Of a DNA stretch of 38,169 bases, positions 18,712 to 30,671 are shown piece by piece; positions within the stretch are counted from its first letter, which is position 1; each line of letters begins with the position of its first letter. A program made the translations under genes and the position numbers. The DNA is taken from the NCBI GenBank assembly GCA_000969725.1, contig JXSR01S018557.1; one strand, written 5' to 3'. Source of the stretch: Ophiothrix spiculata. Taxonomy: Eukaryota > Echinodermata > Ophiuroidea > Amphilepidida > Ophiotrichidae. The notes below the pieces were generated by a model. That model worked only from the letters and a program-made list of their open reading frames with translations, ran no database searches and had not been told where the DNA came from.

Positions 18712-18766
18712 CTGGGACTACAAATACTAAGACTTTTAGTATGTGTCTTAGTATTTGTAGTCCCAG
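18712..18766. repeat. Perfect hairpin, 22-bp stem
   Basis: The left arm CTGGGACTACAAATACTAAG (plus AC) and its exact complement at 18745-18766 flank an 11-nt loop, TTTTAGTATGT. No protein or target duplication is visible. It may be a tiny foldback. Confidence 0.9.
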
Positions 18767-19280
18767 ATCAAACTAAACAAGTGTGGTATTAAGTACATTA
18801 TGCGTACATTTGGTGCTATATGAGGATGTGTGACATAGTGTATATCATGACAAATTCATGATTGAAGATCACTTCTGAGCACGTATTACCTTGATTGGTC
18901 GTTTTGATCAATTTTGAATTCATTTCAACTGTTTAAGTTGTGTTGCTGCAACGTAGAGCACAAGTTAATTATTTTTGATCTGGTCATGCTTGTCACAAAT
19001 TTTTCAATGTTTTAACAAAGTTGAGATTGTGCACTCTGCCTTGGCAACATTGTGATCACCAAAACGGACACTGTGAATCTTTAAAACCTTGATCATTGTG
19101 TAAATCGGATATTCGGATCGGATTTCAGTTGGGCAAGGGCACGCGTATGGCCAGAGATTTCGACTACCACCCGTTTTGTAAACCTGAGGAGGTGAAAAAA
19201 TGCTACCCATTTGTAAACCACTTTGTCACGAGCAATCAATATACTGTTTAGTACATTTCAAAATATAAATAGCACTTTAA

Positions 19281-19564
19281 GGTGGCCTAGCACAGATATA
19301 ATTCCTCTATTTAATGTTCTTATTTTTTGATATGGTGTTTTTATGTATGCTGATCACATTTCTTAAATAACAAAAAAAGGGGGTCACCAACTTATGAGTG
19401 AATATAAAAATGATGCACGTGTAAGATCGGGTTATATTAAAGCGCAAGATATTGTACCCCAAAAGTATGCTAAAAGCCCAGGATAAATACTTTGAAATTG
19501 TGTCCAACACCGCTAATATCAGCTCACTCGTGTCTGACACCGTTTCTGTGCTAGGCCACAGGTC
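19281..19564. mobile_element. Short-TIR element, about 284 bp, near TTAA sites
   Basis: The left end is GGTGGCCTAGCACAGA and the right end is TCTGTGCTAGGCCAC. TTAA precedes the left end (19277-19280). On the right, TTAA comes after about five extra bases (19565-19568), so the right boundary is slightly altered. A minus frame of 77 codons inside is not supported as a gene. Confidence 0.75.
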
Positions 19565-19955
19565 TTAAAAGCAAGGTTTGATAACCGATAGTTAATCCAA
19601 GATTACATTTGTTCAAAAAATTGTGATTTTTGAAAAATGCAACCGATATATACCATTTTTCAAGTTTTCAAAAATTGCACAATCTATACTAAATGGGTCC
19701 ATAACAAATCACTCTTGTCGACACAAGATAATCTTGAGTAACTAGCAATATTAGACTTAAAACTCTCAATGCATCAAACATTATAATATGTTGACTGTAT
19801 ATTAAACACAACTTCAAAAAACATTTAGGACAGTAATGTTAAATTTCAGGTTTTTGGCAAGGAAGATTTCTCCTGTTTGACTTATTCTGTGTAAATGCCA
19901 AACTAAGGGCAACAGGTGACAAGTATAGCACTCTGTTACAGTATTGTTATTTAAT

Positions 19956-20135
19956 TGCAGTGTCACAATTTGTCAACATGTTTTGGTCATTTGTAAATAT
20001 TGACTGTATTATTGATAGCTAGTGAGTAAACAAAACATGACTGTTTAATAGCATGCATAAAGATCATTTGAAACACAATTTGCAGTTGCTGTATCACAAT
20101 TTGTAAACTTGTTTTGGCCATTTGTACATTGACTT
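19956..20135. repeat. Direct repeat, two copies about 125 bp apart
   Basis: The block from TGCAG through GTCACAATTTGTCAACATG and TTTTGGTCATTTGTAAATAT to TGACT at 19956-20006 is repeated with changes at 20081-20135. Confidence 0.75.
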
Positions 20136-23100
20136 TTTTTTTCAAATTTTTTTTCAAAAAAATGTAAATACCTGAGGATGGGAGGGGGAGGTCTCAAATT
20201 TGGTTTGGATAGGAATGTGCCTTTACAAAATTTAAAAAAACCCATCCAAGTTCAAGAAGGTTCCCATCCATGTTCTACATGTAAATCTCCCAAATTTCGA
20301 GTTAAATTCAAAAAATTGTATGTTTTTGACCAAATTTCGACTATTTTGGCATATAAGTTTTGTGAATAGATGCTAAATTTTCCATTTGGCTCAAAGTTTG
20401 GAAAATTTTGAAAAGAAAACATATCAAAATACCACTACACATTCTTCAAAGAAAAATGAAAGACCGAAATACCAGAGTCTGATTTTGCTACCTGAATTTG
20501 TGCTACGTCCCCATAACCCCTTTTGTACTAAGCGCACCTCCTAGGTGTAAATACAATAGATTAATATGACCCATGGCTGAGAATTTTCAATGAAAATTAC
20601 TAGAATATGTCAAATACCCAGAATATGTCAAATTTTGAGTTGTAATAGAAAGGTCTAATTTGTCATTGATTTTCCGGGAAATAAAATAATGAAACTTTTC
20701 CAATTGTAATACAGAACTCTTGGTTTTTTTAAAATTCTGAAATGGGGTTCTGATACCTTGAAATTATTTTTTGTTTTGATAAATGTTGCATTTGATTTCA
20801 CTTTAAAGCCACACTTTGTCAGTATTCTGTGGTAGTCAATACCCCATGACAGTCAAGTCTCAATGGTTAGGGTAGATTTATAGTTCTTAGCTACCAAATG
20901 TTATGTGCAACAAGTCTCGTTTATCTTATAATCTAATAATTCCAATGCATCTTCTAATCAAAAACAGATGCTTGATGCTTGGTGTTGTAAATCACCAACC
21001 ATTTCCACCAAATATGCCTCAATGTGGTGTAATGATTTTTCATCACTAGCCTCTGTTATTGGAAAATACATTGAAATATTTGTTTGCTCATGAGAAGTAC
21101 AAATTGACCCTCAGACACTATCCAATAAAATCAACATTAGTTATGCATCATAACTGTTGTATACATTAATGTTGTCATAATCAATAGAAATTGACTGATA
21201 TGATACATCGGTCTTGATAACAATTAGATAAAATATATTTTATTTTTATATTATATAAAACTTTAATGGAATCAACTAAATCATATTATATATTTATTCC
21301 CTATACAGATACAATTTATTTTTTTAAATTGTCCACGAATTTGTGTTGCTATTAATGTGCACTATTAAAATAGGTGTGGGGTGTTTGTTTGTTTGTTCTA
21401 TCTTTATTCTGGCATACTCTTTCAATACAAATGTACTGGTCTCCCAAGAGGTCCAGAGAAAAATTACATGTACATATATTTATAAATTATTTACAAAGAA
21501 TAATATTTACAAAAAAGTGTGTGGTTATGTGTGGAGTGGACGTGTGTGTGCAGGAGACTTGAGAGATGTTTTGGGAACTCTTTGATGTCTTTGGGGGAAA
21601 AGTGAAAGAGGAAAATAGGAAATGGAAATAGAAGACGCACAGAAATGAAGATTGGAAAATTGAAATTACAAAATCTGTTTAAAAAAAAAGTTAATTAGGA
21701 GTGATTCAGCCAAGAAGATAATCTTGCATATTACCATGATTGGTCGTCTCCTTCAACAATATTTTGCAGAATGGTTAGCTTTTGTAGCTATTAATATTTC
21801 ATTTTACATTACCCATACAAATGTCATATACATTGTAGGTTCACGCATTTAAACACTTGAATGATAGCGCTAGTGATATATTGTTTTTTAATTTGATTTA
21901 TTATAAGAGTCAACTGATATATATATATATTTAATCCAGTCCTTTTAATTATTATCCAGGGGCCTCTATGAACATTATTATAAATGTATAGATAAATAAA
22001 GCACTTTTAAGTGAAATGATAATTTCATACAAGACATTTTTAGAAACTATCATTTTGAATTAAACATAATTTATAAATTGATTATTAAAATTTGTTTTTG
22101 TAGCCTTTTGCCCTATATGTCTAAAAAATCAGCTCAAAATGAGAGCTTGTAGAATGGATTGGTGCCAAATTTAGAGAGATTGCTGTGCTGATTTTTTAGA
22201 CAAACTGCTGCTTCCAGAACTTGATTTTGGTAAAAATTAGTCTGCCTAAACTTTAATTCGGTTAAAGCAGCTTGGTCCGATTTTTCAAAATTTAGTTTTC
22301 AATGTCATTAGAAAGGTAACCACAAAGAGGTTTTAAGTTTCAAATTTACGCCTGATGCGTTACTGTATACATTAATTATGGTTACCATAATAAGATACAT
22401 TTTCATATATATTTCCAAAACGGTACATACATGTAGCTGAGCCGTGAAATTTCACAAACTTTTGAGAAAAAGTGGATGCAATCAGACCATGCTCCTTTAA
22501 CTTGAGACTTTTTTTTTTGGGGGGGGGGTTGAACAGAAATTTTGAAATTATAAGATTTTTGTTAAAGTGTGTGTCCTGTGATAACAGAAAGTGCTGTAAA
22601 AGGGGTCTTGTTTAGCAATTAAAGGAATGTGAAAAGTGGGCTGACGACACCACAATCCCGTTCTGATAAGATTTATGTGAATGCCCCTAACCCCTGATTG
22701 AAGCCCTTATTTATAAATTATTCTATGTATGTAATTAGATCTTTTACAGAAAGCATTTTGGGGCAAATGCAATTTAGCAAAATGTATAACACTAGTTGAC
22801 TATTCAGTAAATGTTTTATTGTGAAAATGGTCAGCTGTTGAAGCTCCACCCTGTTAAAGAACCGCCCAACTGTGTCATGTAAGATAATGATTGCTACGAA
22901 ATTATAGATATTATTGTTATTTATACATGTAGATATGAAAAGTCATAATCATCCTATCCTTCTATGCTGTTGATAGGTTGAAATAATTTTGTTGATGAAT
23001 GCCAAGGCAAAGCCTCTGATAATGGCAAAGCCTCTGATAAAAGGGTGCCTTTTTTGCCAACTACTATTTATTTATGGTTTACATATAATATTTCATCAAA

Positions 23101-23345
23101 CAAACATTCTACAATCATAAAATATAACAGTTCTGGAAATGAATAAAGTCAGTCTGTTTTATTTGGTTAAAGCTACAGAAGAGCCTCTGCCCCCTCTAAA
23201 AAAAAGAACGAAAGAAAGGGAGCCTGATGAAGCAGGGTGGGGTACAGCCCTTATGATAAAGAACAGAGTTTAGATTGGTTATAGTAATTTAAAGTGTGCA
23301 ACTATTCAACAATTATGTAATCCGATGTTTAATCACAGGACTTAA
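20136..23345. other. Mostly unassigned AT-rich intronic stretch
   Basis: It holds a 17-bp inverted pair TGTCTAAAAAATCAGC / GCTGATTTTTTAGACA (22118-22202, with a spacer of about 50 bp), a short AT run near 21922 and a duplicated GGCAAAGCCTCTGATAA near 23003-23040. No exon was found. The frames at 21343-21585 and 20178-20369 lack any signature. Confidence 0.5.
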
Positions 23346-24063
23346 GGGCACAGTTAACCCCTCATTTTCTGAAATTTTTGGTGCTTTGTAACTCCGCAAC
23401 CGATAAGTAAATCCATTTAAAAGTATACATTTCTAGATGTGGATTTTCATGTAGAAGATGATGGTTAGGTTAGTGTTGGACCAAAATGTATGATTTTGGA
23501 CCAAGGTTCAAAAAACCCTTGTTCTTGGACCACTATATTTACAAACAACCTAACTAAATTATGAAAAATTAAAAGTTGGACCTCGAATGCTTTTTAGAAT
23601 CTAGAAACTCATGTCTAGGAAAGCATTTTTCAATTTTTTGATTTTTGCCTTACTTTTTGAAATTTTGCCAAAAATAAGCTTAAAATAGGCAAAAAATGAC
23701 CAAAAAAAAGTCATTTTGGGCCAATTTTGGACCTATTTTTGGCAATATTTCAAAAAGTATGTCAAAAATCAAAAATTTGAGAAAAGCGTTCCTAGACATG
23801 TGTTTCTAGATTCCAAAAAGCATTTGAGGCCCAACTTTTAATTTTTCAAAATTTAGTTAGGTTGTTTGCAAATTAATGGTCCAAGAACAAGGCTTTTTTG
23901 GACCTTGGTCCAAAATCGTACATTTTGGTCCAAAACTGACCTAACCATCATCTTCTACATGAAAATCCACATCTAGAAATGTATACTTTCATATGGATTT
24001 ACTTATCGGTTGCTGAGTTAGAAAGCATCAAATATTTCAGAAAATGAGGGGTTAACTGTGCCC
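23346..24063. mobile_element. Full-length palindromic element, 718 bp, TTAA flanks
   Basis: It begins GGGCACAGTTAACCCCTCAT and ends with the complement, with TTAA at 23342-23345 and 24064-24067. Nearly the entire unit is a palindrome with arms of about 355 bp and a centre near 23705. For example, AAATCCACATCTAG and GGTCCAAGAACAAGG-type words are mirrored on both sides. TTAA target sites are the mark of piggyBac-type transposition. No transposase is encoded. Confidence 0.92.
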
Positions 24064-24067
24064 TTAA

Positions 24068-24265
24068 AGGGATTAGCCACGATTCCCTATGGATATGAAA
24101 ACTTAAAGGAAGTCTGCTGATCAAGAAAAGACATGATAGATTCAAAATAAACAAGCAAAGTTTTATCATTTTGCCTTCCATCAAATTCCTCACTTACCAA
24201 TCTATTAACAGTGTTATGTATTTTCCTAAACTTTAATTTCAAATGATCGTGGCTAATTTATGCCT
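24068..24265. mobile_element. MITE, 198 bp, TTAA flanks
   Basis: The ends are AGGGATTAGCCACGAT and ATCGTGGCTAATTTATGCCT, with TTAA at 24064-24067 and 24266-24269. Its left TTAA is also the right TTAA of the 718-bp palindrome. It is likely piggyBac-like and non-autonomous. Confidence 0.85.
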
Positions 24266-24363
24266 TTAACTGCAATTGTTCCATGGGAGAGCTAAATTGT
24301 AGAATATTTGGTTGTACAAAAAAGATTCTATAATGTCAATATCATTTCAATGCTGGTGCCATA

Positions 24364-24640
24364 GGGTCAAAACATAGTCGGCCTTCAAACAAAATTTTCC
24401 CTACCAAACATTTGGGTCGTGATGTCAAAATGACGATCAACTCCAAATAAAATAACTTTAACACCGAGTTGAGACCGAATAAAATTTTGCACTAAATTGA
24501 ACATGTGTCGAATTGCCATACATTGCCTCAAATGTTTGTTACCGGTTTATACTTTAAATTCTATCGCAAATATTTGGTGACATCACAACCAAATGTTTGG
24601 TTGCGAAACTTTTGTTTGAAGGCCGACTATGTTTTGACCC
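24364..24640. mobile_element. MITE, 277 bp, TA flanks
   Basis: The termini GGGTCAAAACATAGTCGGCC and GGCCGACTATGTTTTGACCC are exact complements, extending inward through TTCAAACAAAA. TA lies at 24362-24363 and 24641-24642. It is probably mobilised by a Tc1/mariner-like enzyme. It has no coding sequence. Confidence 0.93.
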
Positions 24641-24766
24641 TAACTAAACCCGAATATTATCTTCACAGTAGTGAAGATTGTTGATTTCTGTACTGTTTGA
24701 CACCTGTTGAAGCATAATAAGAGTTTGTTTCTTGCTCAAAGACAATGAGTACAATAACTGATCACT

Positions 24767-24778
24767 GGATTCGAACCC
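24767..24778 (-). repeat. tRNA-like B box fragment
   Basis: GGGTTCGAATCC on the minus strand matches the T-arm/B-box consensus. No A box was found at the right distance, so this is a fragment at best. Confidence 0.3.
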
Positions 24779-25876
24779 ATGCTCAATGATTGAGAATCTA
24801 GATCCGTTCCTATATAGTCCACACACATGCATTTGCATATCCAGGAGAGTGTGGCTTTTGGGAAAAAATATGCAAAATCAGCCTCTATTTCTCAGTTACC
24901 CTGCACACACACCCTCAGGCCCACGCAAAATAAAATCCTCAGCACCAGCAATGTTATTTGGAAAAATAACTCATTTTGAGTTAGCTCTATCTAACCTTTG
25001 CTTCAATCAATCCAATCTTTCTACAATTAAGAATTGAATTTTATAACCTGTGTAATCTAATTCGGATGATACTTGGAAGATAAAGTTGATCTCATTAATT
25101 TGTTATTGAAAACGACTATGCTGATTATAAAACAATAAAATGAGATGCTTGATGCTGAAGGTATGGCAGGTTATTGACTCGTTCCAGTTTGGCAGATATG
25201 AAAAATTCATCTAGTTGGCTTATTTATATTGCTACAGACTACATGGATTGGTACAATTTGATGAATTTCACTTGAAGGGACTAGCCTGGATTTCCATCTT
25301 TTTTTTTTAATAAATAGATTTAGGGGATAGGCCCTACAGTATATTTAATGAATCATTTCTAATTTTTGTACGACAATGTGCTATCAGATGTTTATACCCC
25401 TGCTCTTGGAATACAGCTGGTGCATAAGCATCTTTCAAGTGCTGTCGATTTCCATTTAATTTGCTAAACGTTTAAAGGGTTTCACTTTGACAATTATGTT
25501 TAAACAGAAGCTTTTATGAACTACTAAAATTTGGCATGATCGTAGCGTATTAATATTATCACCAGCTTAAAATCAGGCCTTTGATGTGTCATTTAAGACT
25601 TTTCATCACATTATGATATTTACCATTTGAAGTTATTCGTGTAAACTTTTTGTATTTCTTTACTTAAAAATCCACTAGTGTTTTTTTGTTCTGTGTGTTT
25701 GGTCCAATTTGAACGGCGATAACAAATTCCACCAGTGTCAACGTATTACAAAATGGTCATTTGCGCAATGATTGTGCACATAGTCAGAGAGGAACCATAT
25801 TTCTTTAACTTGTTTACATTTTCTCATGATTTAATGATTCATAATCAAGGAATTTTGATAGGGGAATCGGGATTCA

Positions 25877-26176
25877 GCGCCATCTTGTGTCGCTCATGAA
25901 GCAGAGTTATTGTACTTCGGATATATTCGGAGTTTGGCCGGATATCCAGGCAGATTGCGTAAATCTTCACTTGACGCATATACAGCGTGTGCATTTTGTT
26001 TCACGTGCAAACCGTGTCTGCGTTTCAAGTAGCTTGTATCGGAAGTTGCTCTGATCAAAGTATGCCAATATTCCTGCTAATCCGTTGCAAAGACTCCCGA
26101 ATTGTGGCATGCGGAGCCGTAAAATGCTGAGGTACAATAACTCACCCTCCATGAGCGACAATCCAAGATGGATGCC
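25877..26176. mobile_element. Inverted-repeat element, about 300 bp
   Basis: The left end is GCGCCATCTTGTGTCGCTCA, then GAGTTATTGTAC. The right end mirrors it with GTACAATAACTC and TGAGCGACAATCCAAGATGG. Overlapping frames on both strands here are by-products of the repeat. The GC content is slightly higher than in the flanks. Confidence 0.82.
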
Positions 26177-27652
26177 GTTCCATAGGATTTACAGGGAGGT
26201 GAAATCAAAATGGTGGCAAGTACTGGTTCCCCTTTATAAATTCCTTGTTCATAATACACAGACGTTGTTTCGTTCAGCAAAATCTCTAAATGTTAAGCTG
26301 TTCGTCGTCCATTTAAATGTTTAAACGGATAGTATTGACAGCCTTAATGCATGAGCGAGGTATACACCCGTCCAATTTAAGGTTTACTGTGAACTACTGA
26401 TTTGGCCATGTGGACCTCCACTAGTTTTCATTTTCACACCCAACCCAACATGTATTGTTCACTTTTACATTTAATTAAAAAACAAATTACACTGTTTTGA
26501 TTATTTTTATTGGCCTTATTCTGATGACATGTCCTCTACCTCATATATTTCTGTTTCCATCTCACTGCTACCAGGCAAACAAAACATTTTATTTTTAGAA
26601 TGATAGAGCTGTTGCTTTCATAATGCCTGACATTTCCTGCTGTTAATGAGGGCATCTGTAATTTGTCAGGTTGCTGTGATACTTGTTTGAGTGTGGATAA
26701 CAGGGACAGGCATTCTCTACAAGTGTAGAACATGTGATTTCCTTATTGCATAATACCCTAGAACATGTTTGAAGCCATGTGAAGTAGAGGAAAAATAAAG
26801 ATGAAAGAAGGGAAGGGCGTGAAATACATATTTGCAAATCACATGGGACATTGACCCAGCGTTACTTGGGAATCGTTATGGGAAACGTTATTCACTGCTG
26901 ATGTCCATGCACTCCAGTTGACAGTTTATAGTTAATGGCATCAAGGCTTTATATCTTTGGGAAATAGGCGCTACAAACATATCATTACATGTAGGCCCAT
27001 CATGATATACTTTTTACTATTTATTTTTGCAGCACTATAGATAAAAGCACCTCTTGAGTTTCACTAGTCTTTGTTTAAGATGCTTTGTAGCATGGACTCA
27101 TATGAGCGCCGACGGTGCAAGTGGAGTGCTGAAGGCGCGAGACAGCAAGCGCTGCAAGGCGCGTGCCCTCATCAAGTGTTGACCGAAGCGTAGCTAGTTT
27201 CAAGCTATTGTAGAGGGCGATACATACCTTACAATATACAATGCCTTGAAGAAAGGTTGGAGTTTCACTACAGTACAAATATATTCTGTCTTTTTTTTTG
27301 CATTGTATATATAATACATGCATGAATCTATATATAAATTTGGTATTTGCACACCAAGTCTAGTGGAATAAATGTAACAAAATGTATCAGTGGTTGCATA
27401 AATCAATGTTATTATTGTCAACAAAACAGAACGTCATCAGACAAACTGTTTGTTTTCTTTTCCATCTTGCTTTACTTTGATACACCAAGTTCAGTTATAT
27501 CAAAGGGCACCATTGACAATAATAAAGATCTGAATTTCTTGAAATCTACAATAAAATTAGGTTTTAGGGTCCACATTTGAACTATCAGATGAGCAAATTT
27601 ACTTCTATTCATTAACTCGTTATTTAAATCCAAAGGATGAGGGAGACAACTG
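26177..27652. other. Mostly unassigned stretch with a GCGC-rich patch
   Basis: A patch at about 27105-27175 (GGCGCGAGACAGC, GCTGCAAGGCGCG) stands out in GC and resembles a dispersed repeat word seen at 14880-14945. No exon was found. The several small frames have no signature. Confidence 0.45.
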
Positions 27653-28450
27653 GTGTGCAAGTTGTTGCCATGCGGGTGAATTGTCACAAAACTTTAAAGC
27701 TGCTTTTTAACATGGTTTAAAACCAAAAATTGTGAATTGAATCTAAACAACCAGAAAATAATACTTTTTTAGCAACCTACGTTGCAGGTGATACCATCAC
27801 CCTTTAGCTAGGTTATGATGTTGATGACCTTGTAGCTAGTTGTTTCAGCTAGATGACATTACAGGATGTTGAGAAAACATCATCTTACGAGGTAAAGTTT
27901 TGATTGTCCTGTCCCTTACATGAGATAAATTGTGCCTGACCCCTCTTGTGCAATTTGAGGGCCAGTTCTTCCGCCCTCACCCAGATAGCCTCCTTTACGC
28001 CTCTGTCAAACCATCGGCTGTCTCTATCTAAGATCTTAACATCCTCAATGTCAAATTCATGGCTGCTGGCCTTCCTAATTCACCAGGGATCACAATACTG
28101 GTGCCCCTTCATGAGGTATTAGAAGATTCAGCTGGCTTAGAGTTCTTGTTACCAAGTTAAAGTTCTTTGTTAATAAAAAACTTAACCTCGCAAGATGACG
28201 TCTTCTCAACATCCCGTGACGTCATCTAGCTGAAACAACTAGCTACAAGGTCTTCAACATCATAACCTAGTCAAAGGGTGATGGTATCAACCGTAAAGTC
28301 CGTTGCTTGTGAGTATTATTTTCTGGTTGTCTAGATTCAATTCACAATATTTGGTTTTAACCATGTTAACAAGCAGCTTAAGAGTTTTGTGACAAATGTC
28401 AGTAATTAATCCAGATAGCCAATTCACCCACATGGTAACAACTTGCACAC
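27653..28450 (-). mobile_element. Penelope-like retroelement remnant enclosed by long inverted repeats
   Basis: The arms at 27653-27900 and 28176-28450 are inverted copies (about 250-275 bp). Both carry TGTGCAAGTTGTT, GGGTGATGGTATCA, TTATGATGTTGA and CTAGCTGAAACAACTAGCTA-type blocks. The right arm has about 25 extra bases near 28395-28425. The 275-bp centre contains a minus-strand reading typical of the C-terminal part of GIY-YIG proteins of retroelements. Penelope-like elements are known to carry complex terminal repeats, sometimes inverted. The copy is far too short to be active. Confidence 0.7.
27925..28075 (-). pseudogene. GIY-YIG endonuclease C-terminal relic (Penelope-like)
   Basis: From about 28075 downward the minus strand reads RKASSHEFDIEDVKILDRD, SRWFDRGVKEAIWVRAEE, LALKLHKRGQ. 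The H-x-FD-VKIL and W-RGVKEAI blocks match the tail of GIY-YIG nucleases from animal retroelements. The catalytic GIY and YIG residues would lie upstream, where the frame is broken by a TGA before IRK. The centre of the foldback thus keeps only the last third of the domain. Confidence 0.75.
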
Positions 28451-29426
28451 GAGTCGTCTAGATTCATTTGACAATATTTATTTACCAACCCAGATGAATG
28501 AGGCTATGGGAAACATGTTTTTCATATGATTGAAACCACCATTTTCTTCTTTGTTTTTGTTTTTTGTTCATTTGGATATTAATCAGTGGGAGTAGCTCTT
28601 AGAAGCTAGGATATATTATTTCATTTGTATTTTCTTTATGTTTTCCAGTTTTTTTTAATATTTTTCTTGACTCATCAATAGTTGTCAAAAGAGAGCACAG
28701 TCTAACAACACTACATTGCGCATACAGCTGGAAACTCGTTTTTGATTACACAATAAGGGTGGCTGGCCTCGACATAATACACACCTACTTTTCCTATTGA
28801 AATTCAAGTATAGATCCTGAAAACATTTCAGTTGTAATAAATTTGAATTGAATGTTCTTTGTACTTTTTTCAATCAGTAAATAGTTGTGATTCATTAGTG
28901 TAAATCATTAAAATTCCAGCTTATGAACTTGGAATTATTGTCGAGGTTGCTTTTAATACAGAAAAGTGTGTCAACTCTTCACTTTCAAAAACATTGTATT
29001 TTTTGCTCAAACTCAACAACTAATATTAAGATCCATATAAAAGTAAACATTTCTTAAAACACAATATTGAACACAATGGCACAGTTGAATAATGTCCAAA
29101 ATTAAAAAAGATATTTTTGGTACTTTTTTGTGACAACCTTAAGCTTGGGTAAAAAAATGAACTATTCTACTTCATAGACAAAAGAAACATGTGTTTTGGA
29201 AAACTGTTCTCAAAATTTGCATTTTTGTCCTGAATTTTAAAATTTTGCCCAAATAGGTCAAAATGGATTTTAGAAATCAAATGTGATCAAATATATTATG
29301 TTTGGTCACAAAATTCATTTCTCCTTTAATGAATAATCACTTTACCATTTTTATTATCTGAATTTGTATTCTAGAAATAAGTTTACAATTTTTGAAAGCC
29401 AGCTTGATTAAAAAAATACTTATATA
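28451..29426. other. Unassigned stretch
   Basis: It is AT-rich. No exon, RNA gene or clear repeat was seen. Confidence 0.5.
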
Positions 29427-29746
29427 AGGCCAAAAAAAAGAACTCTGTCTCAGCTTACTTAAGGTCAAAACCCTAAGCGCTATGCGTTTGTTTTTGTTTT
29501 TAGTAAAAAAAGGCTACGCGGATGCGGAAATACCCCCTAATTTTTTTAAATTGCATTTTTCGGCCACTATTTTTTTTCGTGGCCGCTTTGCGGACGTTTA
29601 TTTAACTTTTTTTCCCCAGAAGTAGGGGAAAAATATGAAAAAAACTGAAAATCTCTCAAAAACCTAAAAAAAAAGAAATGCGCTAAATTTGGATTTTTAA
29701 AAGCTATGCGCGTGGGTAGCTGAGACAGACTATTTTTCTTTGGCCT
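29427..29746. mobile_element. MITE family A, copy 2 (inverted relative to copy 1)
   Basis: The element is 320 bp, with AGGCCAAAAAAAAGAACTCT at the left and TTTCTTTGGCCT at the right. Its blocks CTAAGCGCTATGCGTTT, GCTACGCGGATGCGGAAATA and GGCCACTATTTTTTTTCG are the reverse complements of those at 6065-6377. The left flank is TA and the right flank has changed to AA. Confidence 0.9.
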
Positions 29747-30217
29747 AACCTTATGACCTAACTAACACTGAAGTATAACTATTTTCACTACCTCTTACCT
29801 TCCAAAACACTATCAACGACAACCAATATTTCTAAAGATAAATTTAATTTACTTTAGAAGTCAGTTTACAGGTAAAATGCCTTCAGCCTGGGGCGGAAAA
29901 AGTGTTCAGACTAGGAAGGGTTAAAGATAAAATTCAGATAACTGAACTATTATCACATAGGGCCCATTTTTTTTAACTGAAATTTTTTGGCTCTGTGGCT
30001 CGGTGTCTCTTTAAAAGATTTGTGTAAAGAAATTCTTTGAATTATGCACACAACCATTTGTATTTAAGTCATATTTGACATTTCCTCCTTGAAATCTCAT
30101 ATGAATACGGCAAAGTGAAATAAATTACGTGTTTTATGTCCCCATCAGCCCCAATTTTCAAGATTTTGAAGTATTGTTATTATTTTCCCTGGTTTGTTCC
30201 ATAATTTCCCTTCTTAA

Positions 30218-30671
30218 GGTGTTTGGTCCATGAGAGATCCGCCCGAGTAATTTTAGTAAAAATCGGCATGAATGATATTTTATCGATGTACAACCGATTT
30301 TTAAAATAAAAATTGGGGGTCACGGGACTCGTTTTTGCATGAGAGTCTGTTTAAAAACACCATTTTGGGGGGTTTTGGGGGACAAATTAGTACAGGGGTC
30401 TATGGGAAATGTGGCAAAAGTGAAATTATTTAGTGTTGATTCAAAAAATCTGCCCGAGCATTTTTGTTTATTTTTTTACAAAAGTTGCGCACAAGTATGT
30501 TCTTACAAATAAAAAAATAAAAATTGGGGGTCACCGACTTAATTTTCCAGAAAAATATTAAAATATGGCAATTTTTAGCTTCAAAACACTACTCAGAGTA
30601 TATGCGCATGCGTATTGCGGCACTTAACTACTCTGAAACTAACACGTACTGGCACGCGTGGACCAAACACC
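30218..30671. mobile_element. MITE, 454 bp, TTAA flanks
   Basis: The ends GGTGTTTGGTCCA and TGGACCAAACACC are exact complements, with TTAA at 30214-30217 and 30672-30675. The interior has two similar blocks, ATAAAAATTGGGGGTCAC at about 30307 and 30522, so it also holds a direct repeat. There is no transposase. Target choice is piggyBac-like. Confidence 0.9.
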
